64,000 nt of DNA from Hofstenia miamia (lineage: Eukaryota > Xenacoelomorpha > Acoela). The notes beneath the pieces are model-generated. The model was not told where the DNA came from, made no database searches, and saw only the letters and a list, made by a program, of their open reading frames with translations. Numbering within the stretch: the first letter of the stretch is position 1; every line of letters begins with the position of its first letter. Both the position numbers and the translations under genes were made by a program. Of this stretch, positions 44,118 through 56,028 are shown in pieces. Location: assembly GCA_004352715.1 (NCBI GenBank), contig SCFE01000102.1, positions 807,746 through 871,745 of the forward strand. Reading direction: 5' to 3'.

Positions 44118-44480
44118 ATTACAAATTGAGTTTCAGTCAGTAACATCCAGCCTTGAGAGCTGCACTGAGGTAGGATATGGAACACATAAGTTACTTTGTT
44201 GAGCTGAGACTTGGAAATACTCATACAACAACAGAGGCACACAGATGCAGATTGGTTCAGAGATTGGAGTCAGCCAGAGGCCATAGAGAAATCATAGAGA
44301 GGAACTGTGAGAATGGCATACCTAAATAGTATGGAGTTACTCAAACTTAATACAAGTTAATAATAACATATCTCATTTTGGAGCAGAGGAATAATATTTG
44401 TGCATCCATACCTGCATATAACAGGAAGTAATGATATAAAAGAATAATTAACTCTGTTAACACTTGGTAGCAGATGCTAC
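43753..44480 (+). repeat. 365-bp tandem duplication at LTR 3' end
   Basis: Units 43,753-44,117 and 44,118-44,480 both run from ATTACAAATTGAGTTTAAGT-like sequence to AGCAGATGCTACA, with perhaps 15-20% differences by eye. A single diverged unit ends the LTR at 47,762. The duplication therefore repeats the LTR's terminal part. Confidence 0.85.
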
Positions 44481-44983
44481 ACCAGTAAATTCAATTACTT
44501 GACCTTGCTCAGTGCAAAACTTTATGTTTATTCTATCAATGTATGATTGTGATACTGTCATATATACCCAGATAACAAATTTTAGTCTAAACAATGTTGT
44601 TTTTTAGTTGTTTTTTTATGGTTGTTTTAACATTGAAATGGTACCCTTTTGACTGGTCTAAACAATTTTGTTTTAACAATGTCACATTAGGTTGCTTTTT
44701 GGTTATTTTTTCTGAATAAAAAAGCACTATTTTTAGGTTGTAACAACATTATTTTATGTTGCTCATGATTGTTCTAGCATTACTTTTATATGCAATACAT
44801 CAAATTTATATTGATAATCAGTTCAAAAATTTCTGGTTAAACTAACACAAGCCCAACAAAGGGCAGAACAGTAATACAATAANNNNNAGATGCTACACCA
44901 GTAAATTCAATTACTTGACCTTGCTCAGTGCAAAACTTTATGTTTATTCTATCAATGTATGATTGTGACACTGTCATATATAT
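44471..44983. repeat. 96-bp repeat around a 5-N join (44,471-44,566 and 44,888-44,983)
   Basis: AGATGCTACACCAGTAAATT... recurs immediately after the five Ns at 44,883-44,887, with one substitution seen. As at the other N joins, this is probably two unmerged contig ends. Confidence 0.8.
44568..44882. repeat. Dispersed GTTGTT-rich non-coding repeat
   Basis: It begins CCAGATAACAAATTTTAG, is rich in GTTGTTT, contains GTCACATTAGGTTGCTTTTT and ends AAAGGGCAGAACAGTAATAC. The same succession of landmarks occurs at 62,923-63,210. No coding. See the inverted-end element at the window end. Confidence 0.7.
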
Positions 44984-46648
44984 TGGACTATGTTTTTCAT
45001 GATGAATAATTGGAGTGGTGTTTTTTTTTGTGGATATGTCACCATCAAGGGAGGTTTATCCAATGAGGATAATCATGTGCTTCCATCAAATTGAGATTCT
45101 AAAATGTTGGTTTTATCATTAAAATATGATTTCCAGCTTATATATGTCATGTTCATAGCTAGCATTGCTTGCTGTGTTTGAATATTTCTTTCCATAAAAT
45201 CCTAGCATATTTCCATAATTAAACAATGATGTTAGTATGATATTTGTTATTGAAATTAAAACAAGATTTATGTTGCAAAATTCATTACTGCACTATCCCT
45301 GTAAAAATTGAAAAATGCTTTTCTTCTCTCAAGAATTTTCCTGTTTTGCTCATTAAATATATAATTCCATGGCTAAAATTTACTGTGAACTTTCCATTTT
45401 TGCAATGAATGCATGGCATTCTAATAGGTTTTTGTTGTTTTGGTGAATTATTGATGTGTTATTAGATATAATGATTCGATGCCCAACCCCTGATTCCTTA
45501 GTAATAATTCAATTTGTATCTGTTTACATGGTTTTTCAAATATATCCAATCTTGCATTGTAATTGATTTAACCCTTCAAACATTATGTGTTTAATAATAG
45601 CATATATTTCATTTTTCTTGATGAATGATTGACACAATAGAAATCCCTGCTATGCATTATAAATACAATTATTATTATGAAATACATTGTTACATCTGAT
45701 CACTAAGGTCTATGACATGAAATTAATCAATATCTCATCATTTTATGATGTTATGATTATACCTCCAATTTCTATTGAAGTTTTGATTCAACATGCTATG
45801 CTAATATTTGAACTTACATGGGTAAGTTATTTTTATAATTAAATAGTGAATGTTATAGGATAAGGCAAATTTTTAGTTGGAAACTGATTGATTTACATGT
45901 TTAATATTATTAACATTAATAAAAATTTCCTGGAGACTTGATTTGCAAAAGAAAACACTACTATCTTTGCAATGCAATGTGTAAAAACTAAATTACAAAT
46001 AAAAAAAGCATTAGCAAAAATTGCAAAAAGAGAATTTCTTCTTTCATAACATTAAAAACCTTTAACAGTAATTTGATTTTGGTCAAATGCTATAATTCAA
46101 TTCTCTTAGGAAAGAAATATATTAATAAAATAATTAACTTGAAAAATAATAATTATAAAAAATTTTACAATAAATAATTAGTAAAATGAAATTAATTTTT
46201 AAAGAGAAGTGATGTTTACAAAGTTTCTTTGTTCTTTGTTCTTGTTTACATGTCATACATGGTTTTTCAATAATGTAGGCACAATTTACAGCATGTTTTG
46301 TTTCAATTAAAGACAGTTTCACTTTAAAAAGACTTGTTTATCTCCTTATAATGATAAAGTACAACATGAATTGGTGACAGGTTGAAGATTGAAGGCAATG
46401 TGTTTTGAACTCACAAAATATTACATGTTTAATCAAGTATGTTTTTTAAAATTTACCATTTAAGCTAAATTATACATGTTGATTTCTGCTATATTGAATA
46501 TTTTGTTTAATTGTATGAAATTTAAATTTTCTATTTTTATAACTAGCAACTCTCCAAAACTATAAATAATGCACATTGCTTTTAATTTTGTTGTGTCATT
46601 TGGATGATATTTACTGAACATGTATTAAAACACTTTCATTATCTAAGT
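44984..46648. other. AT-rich, CpG-poor non-coding stretch
   Basis: No coding or recognisable element apart from its continuity with the LTR-rich domain. Confidence 0.5.
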
Positions 46649-47873
46649 ATATTATGAAATTTCACAATAAATAAAGTATGCTATTTTTAAACTTCCACTT
46701 TAAGCTAAATTATACATATTGATTTTTGCTATGTTGAATATTTTGTTTATTTGCATGCACTCTAATGTAGCATTATCCAAATAAATCATAAGCTGTTAAT
46801 GTTGATTAAGAAGAATAAGAGAAGAAGATTGAAAATGATTAAAAATATATTGTAAATAGTTATGATCAGCTTAGATTAATTTGTACAATGCAACCAAGTA
46901 AAAACAGTGTAATTGATTATGAATTAGTATTTGTTGATAATAATAATTTTGACTAAAAAACGGGGGCAAAATCACTTCCATTATTTTTAGCTGCTATCTT
47001 GGTAGAAGAATGATTCAAAATTTAAAATCAACAGGTACTTTTTCAAGCTACTATAAATAGATTAAGGTTCTTGTAAACAATTGTTAAAGAAATTTCTTTG
47101 GAATTCTTATATTGTTTCTTTGCTATGGTTTGAATATTAAATATGATGTCAAGCTAAACAAGATGTGTTTAGTAGTTAGGTATAGGGGTTTTATTCTTGT
47201 TTAGTTGACTACCTATATTATATTATTTCTAGATCCAAATTAATGACAATAATGTGATTGATAAAGTGACCAAACATGTATTAATTATTAAATGTAGGTT
47301 AGGAAGCTGCTGTATATTAAACTAGTAATTAAAGCCAATATATTTTGGTAATGGCTACATTTAATATTAATTACACAGCTAGTGACAAGTCAGGTTGCAT
47401 GAATATGAAACACTTTTACAAATAGAGGTTAAGTTGAGTTGTGTCTTGTCTTGAGTATGCACTGAGCTAGGATAAGGTACACATAAGTTGTTTCAATGAG
47501 CTGAGAAGTGGATCATTGGCAAGCAGATGAAACTGAAAGTGGAGATCAGCTTCAGGCAGATGCCCACTATCCATCATTAGAACAGATGCTGCATGGCTTC
47601 ATCACCTAAATAGTGATTAGTTATGTTTTGTTAATTAAATTCAATGGAACTAAGTGAAAGCTAAAGCAGTGTTGAGTTAGTAATTCCCTACCTGCAAGTA
47701 CACAGCTAATGTTATAAAGTAACACAGGAGAAACAGTGACAATGCCTGGTAGAGGATGTTACACTAAATTTACTATTTTTATAACTAGTAGCTTACTGAA
47801 ACTAAAAATGTTATGTTAATTTTTGTTTTGTCAGGAGATATATGATTGCATTGTGCTTGTTTTACAAATTTTC
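46649..47873. repeat. Block D, first copy (second at 48,912-50,136)
   Basis: 1,225 bp repeated at 48,912-50,136 with constant offset 2,263, so no net indel. The second copy is bounded by NN (48,910-48,911) and N (50,137). Probable assembly duplication. It contains an LTR. Confidence 0.9.
46961..47762 (+). mobile_element. LTR-like sequence, plus strand (family 1, second locus)
   Basis: Starts with purine tract CGGGGGCAAAA. It has TATAAATAGATT near 47,057 and ends GGTAGAGGATGTTACA. It carries the landmarks of 43,191-44,117 (ACAGGTACTTTTT, TGAGCTGAGA, CTACCTGCA), including one copy of the 365-bp unit. No ORF X is visible upstream, so it may be a solo LTR or a deleted copy. Confidence 0.55.
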
Positions 47874-47989
47874 TTAGTGGTTTCAAGTTCAGATTTTTTT
47901 GTAAATGTTTTGTTAATGATTAATACAAAATATTTATAAAGTAGATTTATGCCCCTCTATTATCTAACAATGCAGTTGGATTATTTCAT

Positions 47990-48330
47990 ATTGATGTGAA
48001 TGAACTCTATATTTTTACAATAGTTTAGAATTTGCAGGGTGCTTCTAGCAGCTCAAGCAGTACAAAGGTTGCAGAAGATTACCATTGCTGAGAGCATCCT
48101 GTGCTCTAACAAAACAATAGAAGATTGGTAATTCGCCAATTTCATTGTAGAAAAGAAACATAATTCCAAGACAGTTAAAGTAGTGACCAATTCACATGGC
48201 ATCACGCCAAAGCCAAGCCTTTAGAATCCATCCATACAAATCAAAGGTGCTAATTGTGTGTCTCAAGTTGTAATTTCTATCTATGGGTTTATCTACTCAG
48301 CTCATGTAATAAGATATTAATAAACATGTA
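47990..48330 (+). other. Weak coding-like remnant, unrecognised
   Basis: Plus-strand reading from about 48,030 gives LLAAQAVQRLQKITIAESIL and VVTNSHGITPKPSL with a stop between. It resembles decayed protein sequence within the LTR-rich domain, but I cannot place it. Confidence 0.2.
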
Positions 48331-48654
48331 GCTATCATGTTTGCCAACAGCATAGTATGTTCAAGGTGTGTTTTAGTTTGTGCATGCTCAATCAATAGAT
48401 AGTAGTTCTTTTAGTTCCTATCCCTATACGTAGCCCTAAAGTGACCACAATATAGGCTCACATCTGTCAAGGGGTGAGTTATCACCCCAGGCACAGAGGA
48501 GTTCTCCTACATTATCACCAGATCTTACTAGTTCATTATTATCAAATCCATACCAAAGCTAAAAATGTTAATAAAATATAATAAAAATGAAGAGCAAATG
48601 GTATCCAGTGAGAATGGAATTTATTTGACATTTGTTTACAATAGTATGCCCTAT

Positions 48655-48895
48655 TTATACAAGAGTAGGTAAATATTTACCGTTCTTTACAAAAGTTATA
48701 TTTCCCTTGCAGATTAACTGAGCAATTACTCATAATACAAAAGCTCTGTGGGGACAATCAATACGTTCAAATCTTAGGTTCAAAACAATCAAAAATTGAC
48801 AAAATTAACAATTAATTAAAAGAATAGCACCTAATTAATTTTAGAGTGCCCTAAAAATCAAGGTAAAACAAAAAGAGGCCCTGAGTGACTCTACA
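48655..48895 (-). mobile_element. LTR-like sequence, minus strand (family 2, 3' LTR candidate)
   Basis: Read on the minus strand it starts TGTAGAGTCACTCAGGGCC at 48,895. A purine tract, AATGGGGGGCA (48,896-48,906), lies directly before it, as expected at an internal-region/3' LTR border. A TATA box (TGTATAAATAGGGCA, about 48,650-48,665) follows. The 5' part of this LTR is clearly related to 57,770-58,067. Its far end was not located. Confidence 0.6.
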
Positions 48896-48911
48896 TGCCC
48901 CCCATTGCANN

Positions 48912-50136
48912 ATATTATGAAATTTCACAATAAATAAAGTATGCTATTTTTAAACTTCCACTTTAAGCTAAATTATACATATTGATTTTTGCTATGTTGA
49001 ATATTTTGTTTATTTGCATGCACTCTAATGTAGCATTATCCAAATAAATCATAAGCTGTTAATGTTGATTAAGAAGAATAAGAGAAGAAGATTGAAAATG
49101 ATTAAAAATATATTGTAAATAGTTATGATCAGCTTAGATTAATTTGTACAATGCAACCAAGTAAAAACAGTGTAATTGATTATGAATTAGTATTTGTTGA
49201 TAATAATAATTTTGACTAAAAAACGGGGGCAAAATCACTTCCATTATTTTTAGCTGCTATCTTGGTAGAAGAATGATTCAAAATTTAAAATCAACAGGTA
49301 CTTTTTCAAGCTACTATAAATAGATTAAGGTTCTTGTAAACAATTGTTAAAGAAATTTCTTTGGAATTCTTATATTGTTTCTTTGCTATGGTTTGAATAT
49401 TAAATATGATGTCAAGCTAAACAAGATGTGTTTAGTAGTTAGGTATAGGGGTTTTATTCTTGTTTAGTTGACTACCTATATTATATTATTTCTAGATCCA
49501 AATTAATGACAATAATGTGATTGATAAAGTGACCAAACATGTATTAATTATTAAATGTAGGTTAGGAAGCTGCTGTATATTAAACTAGTAATTAAAGCCA
49601 ATATATTTTGGTAATGGCTACATTTAATATTAATTACACAGCTAGTGACAAGTCAGGTTGCATGAATATGAAACACTTTTACAAATAGAGGTTAAGTTGA
49701 GTTGTGTCTTGTCTTGAGTATGCACTGAGCTAGGATAAGGTACACATAAGTTGTTTCAATGAGCTGAGAAGTGGATCATTGGCAAGCAGATGAAACTGAA
49801 AGTGGAGATCAGCTTCAGGCAGATGCCCACTATCCATCATTAGAACAGATGCTGCATGGCTTCATCACCTAAATAGTGATTAGTTATGTTTTGTTAATTA
49901 AATTCAATGGAACTAAGTGAAAGCTAAAGCAGTGTTGAGTTAGTAATTCCCTACCTGCAAGTACACAGCTAATGTTATAAAGTAACACAGGAGAAACAGT
50001 GACAATGCCTGGTAGAGGATGTTACACTAAATTTACTATTTTTATAACTAGTAGCTTACTGAAACTAAAAATGTTATGTTAATTTTTGTTTTGTCAGGAG
50101 ATATATGATTGCATTGTGCTTGTTTTACAAATTTTC
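48912..50136. repeat. Block D, second copy
   Basis: Probable duplicate contig of 46,649-47,873, placed between N joins. It separates the family-2 purine tract from ORF Y copy 1 and should probably be removed when reconstructing that element. Confidence 0.88.
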
Positions 50137-50137
50137 N

Positions 50138-51053
50138 GATGTCCAGGGCAAGTTGTTGCCCTGGTGATAGTAGAAGCACAAGCTCTTCTTTAGTTAACAT
50201 TTCAATGAGGCACCATTTCATCAAGCCTAGAATATCATTGTCATTGTTGGGCTCAACAACTCTATAAATGATCACTGACTTCTTGGTGAACTCCTCAGGG
50301 CAGTGTTTAATGGTCAAGATCCAGTCATTATCCATAAGAGACCATGCAGGTGTAAGCTTGGGCAAGATGGCAACTCCAGAGAACTTTTCTAAGTTAACAG
50401 CCTCAATAAGGGCTTTTGTTGCAGGTGACACCTCAATTGCTGATGAGGACAAGAGTTCTTCCTCATGGTAAAATTGTTTGGGTGTTTTCATCATTTGCAC
50501 TAAGACAGTGATTGGAATGATTTCCCCATCCTTGGTAGCCTGCCACTGGGCCTTGGTAAGTTTACTGTATCCACAGTAGGGTGACTGAGGGGTCCACTAG
50601 ATCTGACAAAATGGGCATTAAATTTCTCATAACATTCCATGGCTTTCTTGGTCTTCCTGAGAGAGGCAGGCAATGTGCATGAGTGGAGGAGCAAATTCTT
50701 AACATTCTAGGCATCAGGACTGATGGCAAGCTCATGTGGACACTGCTCCACAAGTTTTTCTCTTGTGGACTTGTCCATAGGTAGTTGCAAGTGAGGGTTG
50801 ATGGTGAGAAAAGTGGCGAGGACCCCTATGGCTCTGCAAGACTGGATTGCTGGTGCAAATCTCTCTGAAAACAACTTCTTGAGAAGTTCTGATGATCTTG
50901 GGTGTTGTGCAACAAGTGTAACTCTGCAAGTGTTCTCTCAACAGAGTGGTGGTATTGAGACTTGGGGCTCTGGATGTTAATTGTTGGCCACTGCATCTCT
51001 GAGCTACTATCTGCCTTCAAATTAGTCCATACCTCATTGATCTCTTGCAGCAT
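50138..51053 (-). pseudogene. ORF Y copy 1: uncharacterised protein in LTR-element context
   Basis: A frame-shifted minus-strand protein of about 300 residues. Its N-terminal part reads MLQEINEVWTNLKADSSSEM and SVERTLAELHLLHNTQDHQN. The middle reads KNLLLHSCTLPASLRKTKKA and ECYEKFNAHFVRSSGPLS. The end reads QMMKTPKQFYHEEELLSSSA, IEAVNLEKFSGVAILPKLTP and NDNDILGLMKWC. The C-terminal half is homologous to 51,960-52,520 (QIMRTPEQFYQEEELL; EKVNLEKFGG; DNDEKDILGMMKWW). There are at least three frame breaks, and it ends at the N at 50,137. I recognise no domain. It lies downstream of pol on the same strand and upstream of a purine tract and LTR, so it may be a gag or 3' protein of that element. Confidence 0.5.
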
Positions 51054-51959
51054 AGCTGCACTTTGTGAAAACGCAAAGCTGATGTGGAGGTCTCTACTAG
51101 AGCAATCCTTGTGCTATCACACTCTTGCCTAATGTGCAAACTCTCACTCAACCCAATATTGTAGTTGGTCAATTAAAATTAGCCCAGTTTTGGGGGTGTG
51201 GTGTCATTCCACCTCTGTGAAAGACATTTTCTACCTTGTTATTGTGAAAGTGATAATTCCTCAATTGTACAGTAATTACAATATATTTATTTGTATTTCC
51301 CTCACCTTAGTGTAAAGTCAGATTTGAAAAACTGTGCAATTTTAAATATTTTAATTCCTTTGTGCAGTTCTGCTGATCAAATTTGTTACTACACAAAAGG
51401 TCACATAAGGGACCTGTTTTTGTTTTATAATATGTCACAGTATGATTCTCTAATTTTTTTTCTTTACTGATTACGTGCTTTTATGTTATAAATACTCAGC
51501 ATTTGCTTGATAACATTCAATACAGTTTAGTTAACCTTTGTTATTTCTTAGCTATTTCTAAAAATGCTTTTCTAACCTTGTTCAGGTAATAGCTTCACAA
51601 GTGTACTCACTGCCACTATGATAATGTATAGAGATAGGGAACTTATACTTGCCTTAATTTTGTTATTTGTTTAAATCTTTTGCAGCCACATAAATTGTAA
51701 GAGCTGAGAAAGCACTGAGTGAAGGTTTTACTTGCATGTAGGGCACACTATGCATCTAAGAACTCATAGGCTCCCTCTCTCTCTCTCCTAGCTTAGAGCT
51801 CTCATCTAATGAAACTCTTTCTAAAAGGTTCTCTATATCTGTTTGGCCAAGTGTGAGCACACTTTTACTCTTCCTGATCTCCCATATTATCCTAATGCCT
51901 AGGTGGACATTCACCACTTTGCTGGATAGAGTTAATTATATAACTGCAACATTGGCAAA
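51054..51959. other. Spacer between ORF Y copies
   Basis: CpG-poor non-coding sequence with a short CT run (51,776-51,788). No feature supported. Confidence 0.4.
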
Positions 51960-52520
51960 TCATGCTGCAAAAGAGACCAGATTTTCATGCTGATGCCACC
52001 ATTTCATCATCCCAAGTATATCTTTTTCATCATTATCAACTAGTACCCTGTTTTGAATGGTGAGATCCTCAACAAAATCCAACTCATCATGCTCAATCAT
52101 TAATATTCTTTCATTTTCCGTGATAGACCACTGTGGAGTAGGCTTAGGCAAAGGTACTGGTCCACCAAACTTCTCTAAATTAACTTTTTCAATGAGTTCC
52201 TGAATTTGAGGTGACAATTGCACTGACAAATTGGCAAGTAATTCCTCTTCTTGATAAAACTGTTCAGGTGTCCTCATTATTTGTTTAAACATTGTAATTG
52301 GTACAATTTTTCCTTCTCTCTTAACATGTCTTGCAGATTCCACAAACTTCCCATACCCACATTCCGGGTAAGAAATTAGATGCAGCCCAAAGAAAATTTC
52401 ATTCCTAGCCAATACTTCACAAATTTCTAAGTGCTCCAAGAATGTTTGTGTGGATCCCAGTTTTCTTTCCATTAATTGCAAATAACTGTATTTTAAAGTT
52501 TTTTCTGTCTTGGGTGTCAT
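51960..52520 (-). CDS. ORF Y copy 2: uncharacterised protein, intact frame
   Basis: An uninterrupted 186-codon frame beginning MTPKTEKTLKYSYLQLMERK. It continues ICEVLARNEIFFGLHLISYP, ECGYGKFVESARHVKREGK and IVPITMFKQIMRTPEQFYQE, and ends in KDILGMMKWWHQHENL. It aligns with ORF Y copy 1 from CGYGK/CGYSK onward without gaps that I can see, although the two are well diverged. No signal peptide, membrane segment or zinc knuckle is visible. Several hydrophobic-aromatic positions are shared, such as QFY.EEELL and the W near the end. Two diverged copies with the same core imply past selection on a protein. Host gene or transposon protein is undecided; the setting favours a transposon. Confidence 0.5.
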   Translation of the reverse strand: MTPKTEKTLKYSYLQLMERKLGSTQTFLEHLEICEVLARNEIFFGLHLISYPECGYGKFVESARHVKREGKIVPITMFKQIMRTPEQFYQEEELLANLSVQLSPQIQELIEKVNLEKFGGPVPLPKPTPQWSITENERILMIEHDELDFVEDLTIQNRVLVDNDEKDILGMMKWWHQHENLVSFAA

Positions 52521-53950
52521 ATGAGAAATTTTTACATTATACTAGTGAAACCCTAACAAAGGAAAAGTGTCAGATGTATTAAAACCCATAGCAATACATC
52601 AAAATTGGAACTAAATCTAGTAATAATATTACATATTTTAGACTTTCAAATAGTAGAAAAATACTTGGAAATTCATTATACATTGACATTCTCTCGAATG
52701 CTATGCCTTAGAAACTCTAGATAAATCAGATTTATTATTAAAAATCGTCAATCTCTATATGATTTTAAAATGTTTAATGGGAAAATGGAGTTAAAATCTG
52801 GTTTTCCTAATTGCATAATTTGAGATATATATTTAATATTTAATACAATGAGTAAGCTGTCTAGAAGAAGTATTTATTTCATTTTATCAGTTTCTGATAA
52901 TTGTAATTTATGCTATTTATTTATATATTTAGAAAATGTAGTTTAAATCATTTAACCATTGTTGTTGTGTTTTTATAATCTCATACACAATTACAAGTAT
53001 ATTTTAAGTACTATACATATACTTAAATTTATTTTATATAGCTTTGATATTTATTTTCAATTTAAAAATTTACTTCTTTCATGCAAACTGTGTAAGACTA
53101 TGCATTTTGTAAAATCAATCAATTTAATCATTTTGTGTAAATGTATTTTTTATGAAAATGTGTTAGTCTTTTTGAAATTAAAAATGTTTGGTGAGTTTCA
53201 TGACATCATCTAATTGATTCGTTTTTGAAGCGGCATTATTTATTCATTTGCAATTATCAAAATTTTCTCATTGACTGAAGAGAAATGTGAATATTAACGT
53301 TTTTTTAACATTGTAAAGCTGTGTATAGCATTGAAAGCATTTTGTTTTTAGTTTTGAAGTTTCATTTTCCACTTTGTAGATCAATACATAAATGCACATG
53401 TTAGGAATAATATTATCAANNNNNNNNNNNNNNNNNNNNNNNNNNNNNNNNNNNNNNNNNNNNNNNNNNNNNNNNNNNNNNNNNNNNNNNNNNNNNNNNN
53501 NNNNNNNNNNNNNNNNNNNNNNNNNNNNNNNNNNNNNNNNNNNNNNNNNNNNNNNNNNNNNNNNNNNNNNNNNNNNNNNNNNNNNNNNNNNNNNNNNNNN
53601 NNNNNNNNNNNTTGTCCCTGAGAATCATCACAAGTCTTATTTTTTCTACTTTCACAATCTGATAAGCTATTTCTATTTGTTCCATGATTCTCTCATCTTG
53701 TACTTCATTAACTCTGAAAAAATAGATCACTAATAGGTTAGGAAAATCTATATTAATGCACTTGAAGCAACTAATTGTTCTACCATTGTTCAGAAACTGG
53801 CATAGATTGTAAATTGTAAAGTCTTCATTGAAACATGTATGTATGGTACTTTGCCAATATAGACAACTGACTCCCTCAAGCATCTTTGAGTCATAACAGA
53901 TTATAGTATTAATCTTTGGGCATCTTTCAGCATCAATTCCAAAAGGTATT
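52521..53950. other. Very AT-rich non-coding stretch with assembly gap 53,420-53,611
   Basis: No gene supported. A 192-N gap lies at 53,420-53,611, and frames that cross it are not meaningful. Just after the gap (53,612-53,900) the minus strand reads MLEGVSCLYWQSTIHTCFNE and VNEVQDERIMEQIEIAYQIV, possibly more of the LTR element, but I cannot place it. Confidence 0.4.
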
Positions 53951-54784
53951 ATGTTGATAGAACAATTTAGAGTATGTGTATTGTTGGTCCAACATTACTT
54001 GTTCTGAGTTTCTTCAGATATATTATCAGGAATGTGGTGGACTGCTCAGCAGGGTGGAATGAAATATGGATGAAGGGTATCTTCTCTTACTTTAGACATT
54101 TTGGTTCTTCTCTCTTCTGTCTTCTTAGAGCAAACTGTTGAAGCAGCTGTTGAAGTACTAATTGAGGTCAAGGGGGCTATCAAATCATTTGTTGGGGGGT
54201 ATTTACAGGTTGTACAGCACTAAAGGGGGTGTGGCTAATTTGAGTCTTAAAAGTTTGATTTTGTTGTTTTGCCAGCTCTGTTTACACACATGGAGATATG
54301 TGTCTCCCCACATAGTGACGAGATGAGGACAGGTGGTATTTGCTTTCTCCTCCCTAATTGTGGAGCTAAGTGCTGCCTGCATGGAATAGGTATCTCCTCA
54401 GCACCATCATGTTGTCCTCACTTGTTTTAATGCACCTCATCAAGCAGAGATATGTTTCTCCCATGCCTAGAAAAGGTTTTGGTATCATCTCTCCTACCCT
54501 CCATTCTCCTTCTCACTCTTAAATGGGTTGGAGGAGCTGGGGACTCTTGTTTGTTCTTCCCTATTGGTATCATTCCTAAACAGATTTATAAGGTTAAGGT
54601 CCTAAATGTTGGGATCATAAGGTTGATTTTCTCTAGCATGCCTTGAAGGCAATATATGTCAATTATCATTACTTGGATTCATCTCACTCTCAAATTCAAA
54701 TTTGGTATCACTAAAATTGTTTTCTGCAAAATTGGTTAGATTATCATAAGTCTCAAACACATCAATATCATTGTTAACTAAGGT
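53951..54784. other. Region downstream of integrase, unassigned
   Basis: It includes a less AT-rich patch (54,100-54,560) with no ORF that I can support. It may be part of the LTR element between pol and ORF Y. Confidence 0.35.
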
Positions 54785-54801
54785 AAATTCATTATTATCA
54801 T

Positions 54802-55850
54802 CTATCTTTTTAGCCTCTGGAAGTGTGCCATTTTTCCATTATTAAGTGTGTATGTGTTATGATTGAGCACTTTCTCCACAAGGAAGGGTCCTTGCCAATT
54901 ATTGGCAAATTTCCATACTTGGCTGTGTTGTGACACAAGGTAAATATGCAAAAACTTTGTGGCCTTGTTTGTGAGGCTCACCAAATAATTTTTTTTTAAA
55001 TGTTCTCTTTTGACATATACTTGATTGATTTGTGTTATGGCAAATCATCAGATGCACTTGTTGCATATCTCATATCAATCAATCTACATATCTGTCAACA
55101 CTGGCTTCTGAGTAATTTGGAAACATCATAGATAAGGAAGTCAATGCTTCCCAAACAAACATAGCCTTAAAAGGACTTACACCAGTTGTGGAATGGACTG
55201 CTGTATTATAAAAAAACTCGATACATTCAATTACTCATCTCCAATTTCTCCCTGCAGCCTGCAATAGAGCTCAAATCAGTTTTATCAAAGTTCTGTTTAA
55301 TCTTTCTACTAGGGCATTAGCTTGAGGGTGATAAGCAGTAGTGAATTTTTGAATTATTTCCAACTCATGCATTAAGGCTTTCATCAGATTGTTTTCAAAC
55401 TGTGGGCTGTGGTCAGAAATGAGTTTAGACATAGGACCATATTTCAAAATTCACTCTTTTACTATTTTTTCAGCTATTTTTTCTGTGCTTGTACTGTCCA
55501 ATGGAATAATTTGAGCATATTTTGTGAAATGATCCTAGATCACCAAGAGGTACTAGAAACCTTCATTGTCTTGAGACAGCTGTTCTAAATCCATATGGAT
55601 GATTTCATTGGGACTGGTTGCAGCACAACATTCTAACTCAGCTCTCTGCTCTGGAAAATGGCCAGCATTATTCAAGAGACATTGCTTGCATTTATCAAAG
55701 ACATCCATAACAGCAGCCTTGATGCCAATAGTAATGTATTGCAAATTAAAAGTTTTCTCTGTTTGGATTATTCCTAAATGCCCCTTTTCATGTACTCATC
55801 TTACTAGATCTCTTCTAAAATACTCAGGAATGGCAAGTCTGTTATTGTGA
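54802..55850 (-). pseudogene. gypsy integrase
   Basis: The zinc-binding N-terminal domain reads VHEKGHLGIIQT (H..H-type) then DKCKQCLLNNAGHFPEQ (CxxC). The catalytic core shows IIHMDLEQLSQDNEGF with the first Asp, LISDHSPQFENNLMKAL with the second, and TAYHPQANALVERLNRTL with YHPQ..A..E, so the DD35E residues are recognisable. The C-terminal part reads VWKFANNWQGPFLVEKVLNH NTYTL, then MAHFQRLKR. At least five stops interrupt it. The same family's integrase is found on the plus strand at 58.1-58.8 kb. Confidence 0.85.
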
Positions 55851-56028
55851 TGACTTTTAGCATAAAGTAATCCCTTCTCTGTTGTTGTCCAATTGTATCA
55901 ATTGTAATTACAAGTAGCTATCAGAAGAAGGGGAAAAAATGGATCCTTCATAGGTTTCATGATGTCAGATAATACTTGATCTCTTTGTTGATGTTTGATG
56001 ATTTCTTCCTCAGAGATTTCTTCACATA

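Noticed and set aside
50138-52520. ORF Y as part of an integrated DNA virus
   Set aside because: No capsid, polymerase or other viral hallmark is visible, and the surroundings are gypsy pol and LTR-like sequence.
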